Positions 1 through 9,147 of a stretch of DNA of 64,000 nt are shown piece by piece. The stretch's first letter is position 1; the number at the start of each line of letters is the position of its first letter. Position numbers and translations under genes: made by a program. The DNA is from Xenorhabdus koppenhoeferi (GTDB lineage: Bacteria > Pseudomonadota > Gammaproteobacteria > Enterobacterales > Enterobacteriaceae): contig NZ_FPBJ01000003.1 in assembly GCF_900116635.1 (NCBI RefSeq), positions 1 through 64,000 of the forward strand, written 5' to 3'. The notes under the pieces are model-generated. The model made no database searches. It was not told the origin of the DNA and saw nothing but the letters and a program-made list of their open reading frames with translations.

Positions 1-34
1 AAATATCGTGGCGGCGGTATGCAGGCGTGCTCAT
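1..34 (-). CDS. possible 5' end of a transposase (cut by window edge)
   Basis: Reading leftward from an ATG at 34, eleven codons are visible (MSTPAYRRHDI) before the window ends. The RRHDI start resembles the N-terminus of some IS5-family transposases. Eleven residues cannot establish this, and I see no clear terminal inverted repeat between here and hexR. In E. coli zwf lies next to hexR; the visible start does not look like Zwf. Treat as a weak guess about what lies to the left. Confidence 0.18.
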   Translation of the reverse strand, partial: MSTPAYRRHDI

Positions 35-219
35 GGTTAGTTCACTCTGTTTATGGAATGCAAATCTTATTATCGCACAAAATAATTTATGACGACATTA
101 TCTAAGTTACCCGGTTTTTACCACTGCCAGCCTTCAATAACAAGTAGTATATTTTCATGAGAATGACATAGATTTCTCCTGTTAATGAAATCGTTAAAAA
201 CGAGGTTAAACCGCGTCTT

Positions 220-1068
220 ATGAACACATTGGAACGGCTCCAAAATAGTCTTGATGTTTTGAGTAAGTCAGAAAAAAAAGTTGCGCAGGTCATCCTTGCC
301 TCACCCCAGACTGCTATCCATTCAAGCATCGCTACTCTGGCCAAAATGGCGAATGTGAGTGAACCTACGGTTAATCGTTTTTGTCGTCGTCTGGACACCA
401 AAGGATTTCCCGATTTTAAATTGCATCTGGCACAAAGTCTTGCCAATGGTACTCCCTATGTAAATCGCAATGTGGAAGAAAGTGACAGCGTCACATCTTA
501 TACCAATAAAATTTTCGAATCAGTCATGGCAAATTTGGAAACGGTTAAAACTAATCTGGATATCGCGGCAATTAACCGGGCAGTTGATCTGCTGACCCAA
601 GCCAGAAAGCTCTCTTTTTTTGGCTTGGGATCATCGGCGGCGGTAGCTCATGATGCGATGAACAAATTCTTTCGCTTCAATATTCCGGTAACCTATTTTG
701 ACGATATTGTGATGCAACGAATGAGCTGCATTAACAGTACCGAAGGAGATGTTGTTGTGCTGATATCCCATACAGGACGAACGAAAAATCTCGTGGAAAT
801 AGCCAAACTGGCCCGTGAAAATGATGCGACAGTGATAGCCATTACTTCAACAGGTTCCCCATTGGCACAGGAAGCTACCCTCTCTATCCTTCTGGATGTC
901 CCTGAAGATACCGATATCTATATGCCGATGGTTTCCAGAATTGCGCAACTTACCATCATTGATGTGCTGGCTATCGGTTTTACACTGCGCCGAGGCTCAA
1001 AATTCAGGGATAACTTGAAGAGGGTCAAAGAAGCATTACGTAATTCCCGGTTTGATAAACATCAATAA
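220..1068 (+). CDS. hexR: HexR, RpiR-family transcriptional repressor of sugar catabolism
   Basis: A 282-residue DNA-binding regulator, nearly collinear with E. coli HexR (289 aa). The N-terminal RpiR helix-turn-helix (about residues 1-75) contains NVSEPTVNRFCRRLDTKGFP. The C-terminal SIS sugar-phosphate-binding domain (about 120-260) contains FFGLGSSAAVAHDAMNKFFR and VLISHTGRTKN. Known HexR proteins sense 2-keto-3-deoxy-6-phosphogluconate and control zwf, edd-eda and other central carbon genes. It lies 214 bp upstream of pykA in the same direction, as in E. coli. The ATG at 220 gives the family N-terminus. No convincing HexR operator was seen upstream. Confidence 0.95.
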   Translation: MNTLERLQNSLDVLSKSEKKVAQVILASPQTAIHSSIATLAKMANVSEPTVNRFCRRLDTKGFPDFKLHLAQSLANGTPYVNRNVEESDSVTSYTNKIFESVMANLETVKTNLDIAAINRAVDLLTQARKLSFFGLGSSAAVAHDAMNKFFRFNIPVTYFDDIVMQRMSCINSTEGDVVVLISHTGRTKNLVEIAKLARENDATVIAITSTGSPLAQEATLSILLDVPEDTDIYMPMVSRIAQLTIIDVLAIGFTLRRGSKFRDNLKRVKEALRNSRFDKHQ

Positions 1069-1213
1069 ATCATAAAATAGACTGTGTTTTTGTTCACTAT
1101 TTATCAATTCTCCAGACTGATAGCATAGAAAGGTTTCCCGCATCTACATCTTCTACAGTGCGGGGTTGATAATCAAGAAATTAAATGGTTATCCTACGAT
1201 AATCGGAAACTCA

Positions 1214-1260
1214 TATACCCAATGGATTTCGAATTGTAGTTCGAAAAACGAAGGGATACT
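1214..1260. repeat. short ERIC-like remnant upstream of pykA
   Basis: About 47 bp beginning TATACCCAATGGATTTC, the same terminus as the full ERIC elements elsewhere in the window, and running into a GTTCGAAAAACGAAGGGATA segment that resembles the opposite terminus. It reads as the two ends of an ERIC element with the middle deleted. It ends about 20 bp before the pykA start, so it lies in the pykA leader. Confidence 0.5.
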
Positions 1261-1282
1261 TCACAGGTCAACGGAGTAATAC

Positions 1283-2725
1283 ATGTCCAGACGGCTCAGA
1301 AGAACGAAAATCGTCACTACACTTGGCCCAGCAACAGATCGTGATAGCAATTTAGAAAAAGTTATCAGTGCGGGAGCCAATGTCGTCCGCCTCAATTTTT
1401 CTCATGGTACAGCAGAAGATCATATCCAACGTGCGAATAAAGTACGTGAAATAGCTGCCCGCTTAGGCTGCCACGTTGCCATCTTAGGTGATCTTCAAGG
1501 ACCCAAAATACGCGTATCCACTTTTAAAGAAGGAAAAATTTTCCTCAACGTTGGGGATAAATTCCTGCTGGATGCCAATCTGGGTAAAGGAGAAGGAGAT
1601 AAAGAAAAAGTCGGTATCGACTATAAAGGTCTTCCATCTGATGTTACGATCGGCGATATCCTGCTATTGGATGACGGGCGGGTTCAATTGAAAGTGCTGG
1701 ATGTTCAGGGCATGAAAGTCTTCACAGAAGTTACGGTAGGAGGCCCGCTTTCTAATAATAAAGGGATTAATAAACTGGGTGGCGGGTTATCAGCCGAAGC
1801 GCTGACTGAAAAAGATAAGGAAGATATTATCACTGCGGCCAAAATTAGTGTTGATTACCTCGCCGTTTCTTTCCCCCGTTCAGGTGAAGATCTGAATTAT
1901 GCCCGCCGACTCGCGCGTGATGCAGGTTGTGAAACCCAAATCGTCGCTAAAGTGGAACGCGCTGAAGCTGTCAGCAGTGATGCGATTATTGATGAAATCA
2001 TTCTGGCATCTGATGTTGTTATGGTTGCCCGCGGTGATTTGGGTGTCGAAATTGGTGATCCTGAGCTGGTTGGTGTACAGAAAAAGCTGATTCGCCGTGC
2101 CCGTCAACTGAATCGTGTCGTAATTACCGCCACGCAAATGATGGAGTCCATGATAACTAACCCAATGCCAACCCGTGCTGAAGTCATGGATGTTGCCAAT
2201 GCAGTATTAGATGGCACTGATGCCGTTATGCTCTCTGCCGAAACTGCGGCGGGTCAATATCCGGCAGAAACCGTTGCTGCAATGGCACAAGTTTGTTTGG
2301 GGGCTGAAAAAATGCCAAGTATTAATGTTTCCAAACATCGCTTGGATATGACATTCGAAAGCATTGAAGAAGCTATCGCGATGTCAACCATGTATGCGGC
2401 TAACCACCTGAAAGGCGTCAAAGCAATTATCGCTATGACTGAATCTGGTCGAACAGCCCGCATGATGTCTCGCATTAGTTCAGGTTTGCCCATCTTCTCT
2501 ATGTCACGCCATGAATCTACCTTAAACCGCACTGCCCTTTACCGCGGTGTCACTCCCGTTTATTGTAGCTGGCATACTGATGGCATCGCTGCCGCAAACG
2601 AAGCGGTAAACCGCCTGCGCGATAAAGGTTATCTTTCTTCAGGTGACCTAATCCTGGTAACGCAGGGTGATCAGATGGGAACTATCGGCAGTACCAATAC
2701 CTGCCGTATACTTGAAGTAGAATAA
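1283..2725 (+). CDS. pykA: pyruvate kinase II
   Basis: Pyruvate kinase (480 aa, the same length as E. coli PykA) transfers phosphate from phosphoenolpyruvate to ADP in the last step of glycolysis. The N-terminal barrel segment begins [18 protein letters not shown]. The active-site region contains [11 protein letters not shown] and the substrate loop [11 protein letters not shown]. The C-terminal allosteric domain ends near [14 protein letters not shown]. The ATG at 1283 follows GGAGTAATAC and matches the PykA N-terminus. It follows hexR and is separated from downstream genes by a hairpin. The sequence favours the PykA over the PykF isozyme. Confidence 0.97.
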   Translation: MSRRLRRTKIVTTLGPATDRDSNLEKVISAGANVVRLNFSHGTAEDHIQRANKVREIAARLGCHVAILGDLQGPKIRVSTFKEGKIFLNVGDKFLLDANLGKGEGDKEKVGIDYKGLPSDVTIGDILLLDDGRVQLKVLDVQGMKVFTEVTVGGPLSNNKGINKLGGGLSAEALTEKDKEDIITAAKISVDYLAVSFPRSGEDLNYARRLARDAGCETQIVAKVERAEAVSSDAIIDEIILASDVVMVARGDLGVEIGDPELVGVQKKLIRRARQLNRVVITATQMMESMITNPMPTRAEVMDVANAVLDGTDAVMLSAETAAGQYPAETVAAMAQVCLGAEKMPSINVSKHRLDMTFESIEEAIAMSTMYAANHLKGVKAIIAMTESGRTARMMSRISSGLPIFSMSRHESTLNRTALYRGVTPVYCSWHTDGIAAANEAVNRLRDKGYLSSGDLILVTQGDQMGTIGSTNTCRILEVE

Positions 2726-2743
2726 TCATTCATAAAATATATA

Positions 2744-2773
2744 TAGGGTCGTATTATCATGACCCTATTCTTT
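2744..2773 (+). terminator. rho-independent terminator after pykA
   Basis: A 7-bp stem TAGGGTC/GACCCTA with a 10-nt loop is followed by TTCTTT, 18 bp after the pykA stop. The T-tract is short, so strength is uncertain. Confidence 0.65.
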
Positions 2774-2926
2774 CCACAATAAGCATATCATATATTTCGT
2801 GTTTTTTATTTTCTTCCAAGGTGTTATTGGCTGTCCTCGTTATCGTAATATAAAAACTAACCACCTCATCAAACTACGCTATTTCACTATGCCCTATAAA
2901 TTTCACATTGCAGCTTGCAAGATTAA

Positions 2927-3121
2927 AGTAATTTATTATTTTCCTATAGAGGTTACCCCAAGTCACAAAGAAAGGATAAGGTTATTAATACAATAAATAA
3001 ATTTGGTTTAAAAAACAGAGAAAGTCATAAACCCATACAACTATCTGGAGGGCAACAACAACGGGTTGCTATTGCCAGAGCAATGATTCATGTTATGGAA
3101 CAGGTAATTTATTGGAAATAA
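2927..3121 (+). pseudogene. relic of a MacB/LolD-like ABC transporter ATPase
   Basis: A stretch between stops translates to a fragment containing [23 protein letters not shown] and then [16 protein letters not shown]. This order matches the region around the ABC signature in MacB/LolD-type ATPases (a P.YRG-P...R segment, the helical subdomain, then [14 protein letters not shown]). There is no Walker A upstream, and Walker B is gone: the frame leaves homology after the MIHV segment and ends at TAA 3119-3121. No start codon with a ribosome-binding site is present. It is a dead fragment in the 550-bp gap between pykA and lpxM. The rest of the gap (2774-2926 and 3122-3278) shows only AT-rich DNA and one inverted repeat. 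Confidence 0.7.
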
Positions 3122-3183
3122 TAAAACAAACAATAAGTTAATATATTTATTAAAAATGTTACTGCAAATATTTAATAGCTTAT

Positions 3184-3217
3184 CCCCCTAATAAAAGAAT
3201 AATTATCTATTAGGGGG
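3184..3217. other. perfect 10-bp inverted repeat between pykA and lpxM
   Basis: CCCCCTAATA pairs exactly with TATTAGGGGG across a 14-nt loop. It lies about 60 bp beyond the lpxM stop and could terminate lpxM transcription, but there is no good T-run on either strand. Confidence 0.5.
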
Positions 3218-3278
3218 GAGGTTTAATCAGTCAAGAAAAATAAATTTTTACACACCCTTTATTTCAATAAGCCTCGAG

Positions 3279-4247
3279 TTAAAGATCTTCTCTCTTATAG
3301 GGTTCAATATCCCCTTCTTTCCGCGTCTTAAGCAGTTTTAATATCCATGTATATTGTTCAGGATTAGGTCTAACCATCTCTTCTAGCTCATGATTCATAC
3401 GACGAGCAATATACGCATTATCCTGCCCTGCAATATCATCCATTGGTGGCCGGATATAAATATCCAGTTGATGGGTTTGGCTGTTATAAACAGGAAATAA
3501 TGGAACAACAGCTGCGCGGCAAACTTTCATTAAACGCCCGACCGCAGGTAATGTCGCTTTGTAAGTGGAGAAAAAATCAACAAATTCGCTGTGCTCTTCA
3601 CCATGATCCTGATCGGGCAAATAATAACCCAAAAATCCCTCACGTACCGATGCAATAAAAGGCTTAATACCTGCTTCACGGGAATGCAAACGGCCACCAA
3701 AGTGTGTGCGAACTTTATTCCATAAGTAATCAGCTACAGGATTGCTCTGATGGTTGAACATGCCTGATATTTTGTAACCACGTGCCGCCAAAAGCATAGC
3801 TGGAATATCAATCGCCCACCCATGAGGAACCATGAGAATGATATTTTTTCCTTGTGCTTTTAAATCATCAAGAATTTCAGCACCATGCCACTGAGTTCGC
3901 TTTAACGTCGATTTAGTACCTTTTAGGCAAAGTTCTGCCAACATAACAAATGACTGAGGAGCGCAAGCAAACATTTGGTCAATTACGTCTTCCCGCTGCG
4001 GGTCTGTTAATTCAGGAAAGCAATAAATCAGATTTATTTTTGCCCTACGACGAGCACTTTTTGCTTTTCTGCCAGCCCAAACACCTATCTTCGCCAGTAA
4101 TGGATCACGCCATTTTACTGGAATATAAGCTAACCCGGCCAATATTCCCACACCAGTCCAAAGCCCCCAATAACGAGGAAGCAAATAAGAGCAATGAAAC
4201 TTAGGGATATACCCCAATTTACTATCTGTATCTTTCTCTTTATTCAT
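3279..4247 (-). CDS. lpxM: lipid A myristoyl/lauroyl acyltransferase LpxM
   Basis: This inner-membrane acyltransferase (322 aa) adds the last secondary acyl chain to Kdo2-lipid A in the cytoplasmic leaflet. It has an N-terminal hydrophobic anchor (about residues 28-45) and the catalytic HX4D motif as HGWAID (His142, Asp147). It continues with conserved lysophospholipid-acyltransferase segments such as YYLPDQDHGEEHSEFVDFF. Length and N-terminus match E. coli LpxM/MsbB (323 aa). It sits next to mepM in the same direction as in E. coli, but a strong terminator between them suggests separate transcription. Confidence 0.95.
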   Translation of the reverse strand: MNKEKDTDSKLGYIPKFHCSYLLPRYWGLWTGVGILAGLAYIPVKWRDPLLAKIGVWAGRKAKSARRRAKINLIYCFPELTDPQREDVIDQMFACAPQSFVMLAELCLKGTKSTLKRTQWHGAEILDDLKAQGKNIILMVPHGWAIDIPAMLLAARGYKISGMFNHQSNPVADYLWNKVRTHFGGRLHSREAGIKPFIASVREGFLGYYLPDQDHGEEHSEFVDFFSTYKATLPAVGRLMKVCRAAVVPLFPVYNSQTHQLDIYIRPPMDDIAGQDNAYIARRMNHELEEMVRPNPEQYTWILKLLKTRKEGDIEPYKREDL

Positions 4248-4292
4248 GAGCTAACTCTGATGATTCCAATGCTCGTTTTCGAGACTCAAACT

Positions 4293-4344
4293 TCTAACAA
4301 AAAATAACACAAAAGCGGATGATACCAATCATCCGCTTTTGTGT
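4293..4344 (-). terminator. strong rho-independent terminator after mepM
   Basis: ACACAAAAGCGGATGAT (4307-4323) and ATCATCCGCTTTTGTGT (4328-4344) form a perfect 17-bp stem with a 4-nt loop. On the minus strand the stem is followed by a T-rich tract, as expected for termination of mepM before lpxM. Confidence 0.85.
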
Positions 4345-4370
4345 CTGTCAATTATCCGGCATTAATTCAT

Positions 4371-5684
4371 TCAATCTAGTAATAATTGAGGTTTAACATC
4401 CTTAACTATTGCAACATATTCAGCTCGCTCTTTACCATTTAATCCACCAGAACGTGGTAATTTTGCCGTGAGTGGGTTAACAGGTTGCTGATTATCCCAA
4501 AATTCAAAGTGCAAATGTGGCCCCGTTGAACGACCGGTATTACCTGATAAAGCGATGCGTTCACCGCGCTTCACTTTCTGGCCCTGTTTTACCAATAATT
4601 TTCTCAAGTGCATGTACCGGGTAGTGTATTGATGCCCATGGCGAATGGCGATGAAATTACCTGCTGCTCCATCAAACTTAGCTACAATGACTTCCCCATC
4701 ACCGACTGCCAGAACCGGAGTTCCTATAGGCATGGCAAAATCAACCCCTCGGTGTGAAGTGATCCGCCCTGTTACTGGGTTTAAACGACGCGGATTAAAA
4801 CTGGATGATACTCTGAATTGTTTCGTTGTAGGGAAACGCAAGAAGCCACGTTCTAAACCAGAAGCATGACTATCATAAAAACGACCGTCATCAGCACGGA
4901 AAGCATAATAATCACTTCCGCCACTTTGCAGGCGAACGCCCAATAACTGGCTCTGCTCACTCCTCCCATCAAGCATTTCACGGGACATCAGGACAGAAAA
5001 ACGATCGCCTTTACGTAATTTACGAAAGTCTATCTGCCATTGCAGAGCCTTAGTAACCTCCCGGGCTTCGCTGCCGCTTAATCCAGCAATAAGGGCACTG
5101 CCATTAAAACTGCCGTCAACAGTGCCTCGGATAACACTATTTTTCCACTCGCCTTTCTGAAACTCTTTTGTTTCGCTAAACGTATCCCCTTCACGGGTAT
5201 AATCGCGTGTCTCTCGACGTGATATATTCCACGTCAGCGTTTTTAAATTACCGTTTTCATCAATCGACCAAGATAGCGATTGACCAATTCCTAAATTACG
5301 CAGCGCTCTATATTGATTTGCTAACAAAGCCACATCTGAAGAATCAATCCCAAATTGGGTCAAAATGGAACTTAAAGTATCACCATTGGAAACAACATAT
5401 TGATGAGGGATATTTGCTGTTGTATCTGAACTACCCTCTTCATCATTAATTCCCTCATCAGGCAGTTGTTCATTGATATCGCCGACCTCATCATCGTTAG
5501 CATCAGAGATATGATTAGGCGTACTGAGAATAATACTACCTGTCCGTTCTTCTCGCTCATGATAAACAACAGGCCGCCACACTGCGACCGCCAGAGTGAC
5601 TAACGTCAAAGACCCAAGCATAATCTTGTGTGGTTTAGGTAGGTTGTTGTATACCAAAGCGATAGTTTTAACTATCTGCTGCAC
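4371..5684 (-). CDS. mepM: murein DD-endopeptidase MepM (M23 family)
   Basis: This 437-aa periplasmic, membrane-anchored zinc metallopeptidase cleaves D-Ala-mDAP crosslinks to allow peptidoglycan growth. The N-terminus (MQQIVKTIALVYNNLPKPHK followed by a hydrophobic segment to about residue 40) is the family's anchor. A LysM/OapA-like domain begins near YVVSNGDTLSSILTQFGI (about 96). The C-terminal M23 domain has HRGVDFAMP, YMHLRK and GPHLHFEFW, the metal and catalytic residues. Length and N-terminus match E. coli MepM/YebA (440 aa). It lies 20 bp downstream of znuA, so it may be co-transcribed with zinc uptake, which fits a zinc-dependent enzyme. Confidence 0.95.
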   Translation of the reverse strand: MQQIVKTIALVYNNLPKPHKIMLGSLTLVTLAVAVWRPVVYHEREERTGSIILSTPNHISDANDDEVGDINEQLPDEGINDEEGSSDTTANIPHQYVVSNGDTLSSILTQFGIDSSDVALLANQYRALRNLGIGQSLSWSIDENGNLKTLTWNISRRETRDYTREGDTFSETKEFQKGEWKNSVIRGTVDGSFNGSALIAGLSGSEAREVTKALQWQIDFRKLRKGDRFSVLMSREMLDGRSEQSQLLGVRLQSGGSDYYAFRADDGRFYDSHASGLERGFLRFPTTKQFRVSSSFNPRRLNPVTGRITSHRGVDFAMPIGTPVLAVGDGEVIVAKFDGAAGNFIAIRHGHQYTTRYMHLRKLLVKQGQKVKRGERIALSGNTGRSTGPHLHFEFWDNQQPVNPLTAKLPRSGGLNGKERAEYVAIVKDVKPQLLLD

Positions 5685-5704
5685 TAATAAAATTCCTTAT
5701 TGTA

Positions 5705-6661
5705 CTAATTCAGGCAGCTCAAATATTGTTTTGACAACTGAGTTATAAATTTTATGTAGCTGCCTTTGTCCAATACAATGCCACTCCCTAATGGGTCAAG
5801 TGTCCCGATCTTCACACCGGTATCTTTTGCTATGGCATGAATAACGGCAGGCCTGAATTGAGGTTCAGCAAAAACACATCTTGCTTTCTGCTCAACCAAT
5901 TGTGTTCGTATATAGTGTAATCTTTGCGCCCCGGGCTGTATTTCAGGATTAACAGTGAAAACCCCTAGTGAAGACAATTTATAATGTTTTTCAAAATAAC
6001 TGTATGCATCATGAAAAACAAAATACTCCTGCTTTTGTACAAGCTTTAAAATACTAGCAATATTCTTATCAGATTCTATAAGCTGTCCATTGAATTTACG
6101 TAGGTTTACTTCTAGTTGCTGTTTTTGTCGAGGGTAACGCTCAACCAGTCGATCATATATTGCCTGAGCTGCTTTCTCTGCAATCTCGGGAGAAAGCCAA
6201 ATATGCATATTATATTCACCATGATGGTGATGTTTGTGATCAGTTTCATGTTTATGCTGATGCGATTCACCTAAATCATTATCATCACCCCTATTTTTCA
6301 ATAACAGTGGTTTTATAGTAGATAATTCAGCCAGTGCCAGTTGTTTATTACTGTCTATTCTAGAAATCGGTTTTGCCAAAAATGTTTCCATATCTGGGCC
6401 AATCCAAACCATTAAATCAGCTTGATTTATTTTTCTGACATCCAGGGGCCGTAAAGCATAATCATGTGGAGATGCGCCATCAGGTAAAAGCACTTGAGTA
6501 CCTGTTACACCATCAGTAATGGCCGCGGCAATAAAACCTAGCGGACGAATAGATGTAACAACCTCTGCCTGCGCAGCGTTGTTCACTCCAGCCAGCAGAC
6601 CAGTCACCAATGCGATTTTACGAAAAAATTTATGCACGTATTTCTGTGGGTTGTGTAACAT
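5705..6661 (-). CDS. znuA: zinc ABC transporter substrate-binding protein ZnuA
   Basis: This 318-aa periplasmic zinc-binding protein delivers Zn(II) to ZnuBC. It has a signal peptide with a hydrophobic core around residues 13-30 and a likely cut after AAQA (residue 32). The cluster A-1 (ZnuA) fold follows: a conserved ASPHDYALRP metal-ligand segment (His66), then a histidine-rich loop at about 134-147 (HQHKHETDHKHHHH), NMHIWLSPE and FHDAYSYFEKHY. The ATG at 6661 (MLHNPQKY) is the longest plausible start. It is transcribed divergently from znuCB over a Zur box. Confidence 0.95.
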   Translation of the reverse strand: MLHNPQKYVHKFFRKIALVTGLLAGVNNAAQAEVVTSIRPLGFIAAAITDGVTGTQVLLPDGASPHDYALRPLDVRKINQADLMVWIGPDMETFLAKPISRIDSNKQLALAELSTIKPLLLKNRGDDNDLGESHQHKHETDHKHHHHGEYNMHIWLSPEIAEKAAQAIYDRLVERYPRQKQQLEVNLRKFNGQLIESDKNIASILKLVQKQEYFVFHDAYSYFEKHYKLSSLGVFTVNPEIQPGAQRLHYIRTQLVEQKARCVFAEPQFRPAVIHAIAKDTGVKIGTLDPLGSGIVLDKGSYIKFITQLSKQYLSCLN

Positions 6662-6690
6662 AATATGAATATTCCATGCAGCAACTTGAT

Positions 6691-6712
6691 ATTTGTTATA
6701 TTATAACATCTC
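6691..6712. promoter_or_regulatory. Zur operator between znuA and znuC
   Basis: ATTTGTTATATTATAACATCTC closely matches the enterobacterial Zur box (GAAATGTTATAATATAACA on the opposite strand), with the near-palindrome TGTTATATTATAACA at 6694-6708. It lies in the short divergent znuA/znuC intergenic region. Zinc-bound Zur should repress both transcripts here. Confidence 0.85.
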
Positions 6713-6737
6713 AATGTTTCTGCAAGACACTTTTAAC

Positions 6738-7496
6738 ATGCCAACTATGATTACCCTAAAAAATGTTACGGTTGAGTTTGGTAACCGCAAAGTATTAAAC
6801 AATATTTCTTTCACTCTCAAACAAGGCAAAATCCTGACACTGATTGGTCCAAATGGAGCTGGAAAATCAACGTTGGTTCATGTTGTCCTGGGTTTAATTT
6901 CCCCTGCTTCAGGGATTATCGAACACAACCAAACACTGAAAATTGGTTATGTTCCGCAAAAACTTAGCCTTGACCCCACATTGCCCCTGACTGTTAAGCG
7001 TTTTATGATGCTAAGACCTGATGTAAAATCGGCAGATATCATACCGGTATTAGACCGGGTCAAAGCTGCCCACTTATTAGATCAGCCGATGCAAAAGCTA
7101 TCAGGCGGAGAAACTCAACGAGTTTTGCTTGCCAGAGCGTTGCTCAACCACCCTCAACTTCTGGTACTTGATGAACCAACACAAGGCGTAGATGTCAACG
7201 GCCAGCTGGCACTCTATGATTTAATTAATCAAATCAGAACTGAGCTTAATTGCGCTGTACTTATGGTATCCCATGACCTGCATTTAGTGATGGCGAAAAC
7301 AGACGAAGTTTTATGCCTTAATCAACATATTTGCTGCTCTGGTACTCCGGAAGTGGTGTCTATGCATCCAGCATTCATTGCCATGTTTGGTCGTCATGGT
7401 GCCGAGCAACTGGCAGTCTACCGACATCACCATAATCATCATCATGATCTGAGAGGAAAAATTATTTTGAAAAATGGTGGAGAACCACGTCGATGA
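6738..7496 (+). CDS. znuC: zinc ABC transporter ATPase ZnuC
   Basis: This 252-aa ATPase subunit drives the ZnuABC importer. Walker A is GPNGAGKST, the signature is [15 protein letters not shown], and Walker B is [12 protein letters not shown] with the H-loop in VSHDLH. I chose ATG 6738 (MPTMITLKN) because the upstream in-frame ATG at 6693 lies inside the Zur box; 6747 is also possible. The C-terminus carries a histidine-rich run (HHHNHHH) before the stop. The stop overlaps the znuB start by 4 bp. Confidence 0.93.
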   Translation: MPTMITLKNVTVEFGNRKVLNNISFTLKQGKILTLIGPNGAGKSTLVHVVLGLISPASGIIEHNQTLKIGYVPQKLSLDPTLPLTVKRFMMLRPDVKSADIIPVLDRVKAAHLLDQPMQKLSGGETQRVLLARALLNHPQLLVLDEPTQGVDVNGQLALYDLINQIRTELNCAVLMVSHDLHLVMAKTDEVLCLNQHICCSGTPEVVSMHPAFIAMFGRHGAEQLAVYRHHHNHHHDLRGKIILKNGGEPRR

Positions 7497-8278
7497 TTGA
7501 ATTATTACTTCCCGGCTGGTTAGCCGGTATTTTATTGGCAATTGCCGCAGGGCCTCTTGGTTCTTTTGTCGTCTGGCGCAGAATGTCCTACTTTGGTGAT
7601 ACATTAGCACACGCATCACTACTGGGTATCGCGTTTGGCTTCTTATTGAATGTGAATCCTTTTTATGCCGTTATTGCCGTCACATTGATATTAGCCATTC
7701 TTTTAGTCTGGCTGGAAAAACGTCCTCAGCTGGCAGTTGATACATTGCTGGGCATTCTGGCTCACAGTGCCTTATCTCTGGGTTTAGTTGTTGTCAGTTT
7801 TATGACCAGTGTACGGGTCGATATGATGGCTTATTTATTTGGCGATTTATTGTCTGTCACTTATGAAGATCTCTGGCTGATTGCAACAGGTGTTGCGATT
7901 GTTACCGGATTGCTGACATGGCAATGGCGTGCGCTGTTATCAATGACAGTTAGCCAAGATTTAGCTTTTGTTGATGGGATTAAAATTCAGCGCCTGCGGG
8001 TTCTATTGATGTTAGTGACAGCATTGACCATTGGTCTGGCGATGAAATTTGTCGGGGCGTTGATCATCACTTCCCTACTGATTATCCCGGCTGCCACCGC
8101 ACGCCGATTCTCTCGCACACCAGAACAAATGGCGGTTTTTGCTATTATTGTCGGTATGTTTTCTGTCACGGGAGGGTTAACATTATCCGCATTCTATAAT
8201 ACCCCTGCCGGGCCTTCGGTAGTGCTTTGTGCGGCAATGTTATTTGCGTTGAGTTTAACATGTAAGGCAAGAAGCTGA
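7493..8278 (+). CDS. znuB: zinc ABC transporter permease ZnuB
   Basis: This 261-aa ABC-3 family membrane protein has about seven to eight hydrophobic helices and forms the zinc channel with ZnuC. Family segments include [20 protein letters not shown] near the N-terminus and KFVGALLI-like and [10 protein letters not shown] segments near residue 200. It overlaps znuC by 4 bp, indicating translational coupling under Zur control. A hairpin follows the stop, marking the boundary with the biosynthetic cluster. Confidence 0.95.
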   Translation: MIELLLPGWLAGILLAIAAGPLGSFVVWRRMSYFGDTLAHASLLGIAFGFLLNVNPFYAVIAVTLILAILLVWLEKRPQLAVDTLLGILAHSALSLGLVVVSFMTSVRVDMMAYLFGDLLSVTYEDLWLIATGVAIVTGLLTWQWRALLSMTVSQDLAFVDGIKIQRLRVLLMLVTALTIGLAMKFVGALIITSLLIIPAATARRFSRTPEQMAVFAIIVGMFSVTGGLTLSAFYNTPAGPSVVLCAAMLFALSLTCKARS

Positions 8279-8303
8279 TTATTGGTGAAATAAGCTAAAG
8301 ATT

Positions 8304-8340
8304 GACTACCTCCCATCCCATAGGCCGGTAGTCTGTTTTC
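8304..8340. terminator. terminator between convergent znuB and the cluster thioesterase
   Basis: GACTACC (8304-8310) pairs with GGTAGTC (8327-8333), followed by TGTTTTC for znuB. On the other strand the cluster's last gene ends at 8342, so the hairpin may serve both directions. Confidence 0.6.
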
Positions 8341-8341
8341 A

Positions 8342-9082
8342 TCATATGCCCGAAAGTACAGATGCAACAATCTCTATCACTTTTTCTTTATTTTGATCGA
8401 TAAAGAAATGATCTCCTGATACAGCCTGTACCGTTAAGTCTTCACTGGTTAATTCTGACCAAGCATAAAGTTCAATCGGTTTAACATCTGGATCAGCATC
8501 CCCATTTAAAACTGTTATCGGGCTTTTCAGGACAAATCGCTCTGGTTGATAGGTTTCAGCCATTTTGAAATCCGCCCTCAAAACTGGTAGCAAGATATCC
8601 ATCAGTTCGTCATTCAACAATACTTCATCAGTAGTACCATTCATTTTCTGTAATTCACGGATAAACTCATCACGCGGTAAATGATGAGTATAAGGATTAT
8701 TATCTTTCAAATGTGGTGCTGGACACCCTGACGCAAAGAAGTGAGCCGGAGTGGGGTAAGCGCGGGATTGTAACTGACAGGCAAATTCAAATGCCACCCG
8801 ACATCCCAAACTATGACCAATAAAAATATAGGGAGTTTGCGTGATAAAGGTAACATTAACCATTAATTCATTGACCAGCGAATATAAATTTTCATACAGG
8901 GGTTCACCAACCCGAGTTGTCCGTCCCGGCGGCTGCACAGCGACAATTTCAATATCATCATGAAAATAAGTTGCCCAATCATGATAGGTTCTCACTGATC
9001 CTCCTGCATATGGAAAGCAAAAGAGTCTCAGCCTCGGTTTGCTGATCGGTTTGTGTATAATCAACACATTATTATTTTCCAA
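8342..9082 (-). CDS. type II thioesterase (alpha/beta hydrolase)
   Basis: This 246-aa free-standing thioesterase is of the GrsT/SrfA-D type. Those enzymes clear mis-primed or stalled thioesters from carrier proteins and sometimes release products. The N-terminus has LFCFPYAGGSVRTYHDW and the typical PPGR segment. The nucleophile elbow is GHSLG with Ser91, and the likely triad partners are an Asp in GDADPD (196-198) and His225 in GDHFF. It is the last gene of the operon, 65 bp after the C-A-PCP gene. No megasynthase here carries its own TE, so this protein might do the release as well as editing; that is inference. Confidence 0.92.
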   Translation of the reverse strand: MENNNVLIIHKPISKPRLRLFCFPYAGGSVRTYHDWATYFHDDIEIVAVQPPGRTTRVGEPLYENLYSLVNELMVNVTFITQTPYIFIGHSLGCRVAFEFACQLQSRAYPTPAHFFASGCPAPHLKDNNPYTHHLPRDEFIRELQKMNGTTDEVLLNDELMDILLPVLRADFKMAETYQPERFVLKSPITVLNGDADPDVKPIELYAWSELTSEDLTVQAVSGDHFFIDQNKEKVIEIVASVLSGI

Positions 9083-9147
9083 ACTCCACTCCTGTATTCC
9101 TAAAACCGCGTATTGATATGCACCGCGTTATTATGATGCTCATTATG

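Noticed and set aside
2799-2996. 65-codon plus-strand frame after pykA
   Set aside because: No ribosome-binding site or homology; the ABC-ATPase relic nearby is in a different frame.
6693-6737. Upstream in-frame ATG extending znuC by 15 codons
   Set aside because: It lies within the Zur operator and gives residues with no family match; ATG 6738 fits the ZnuC N-terminus.
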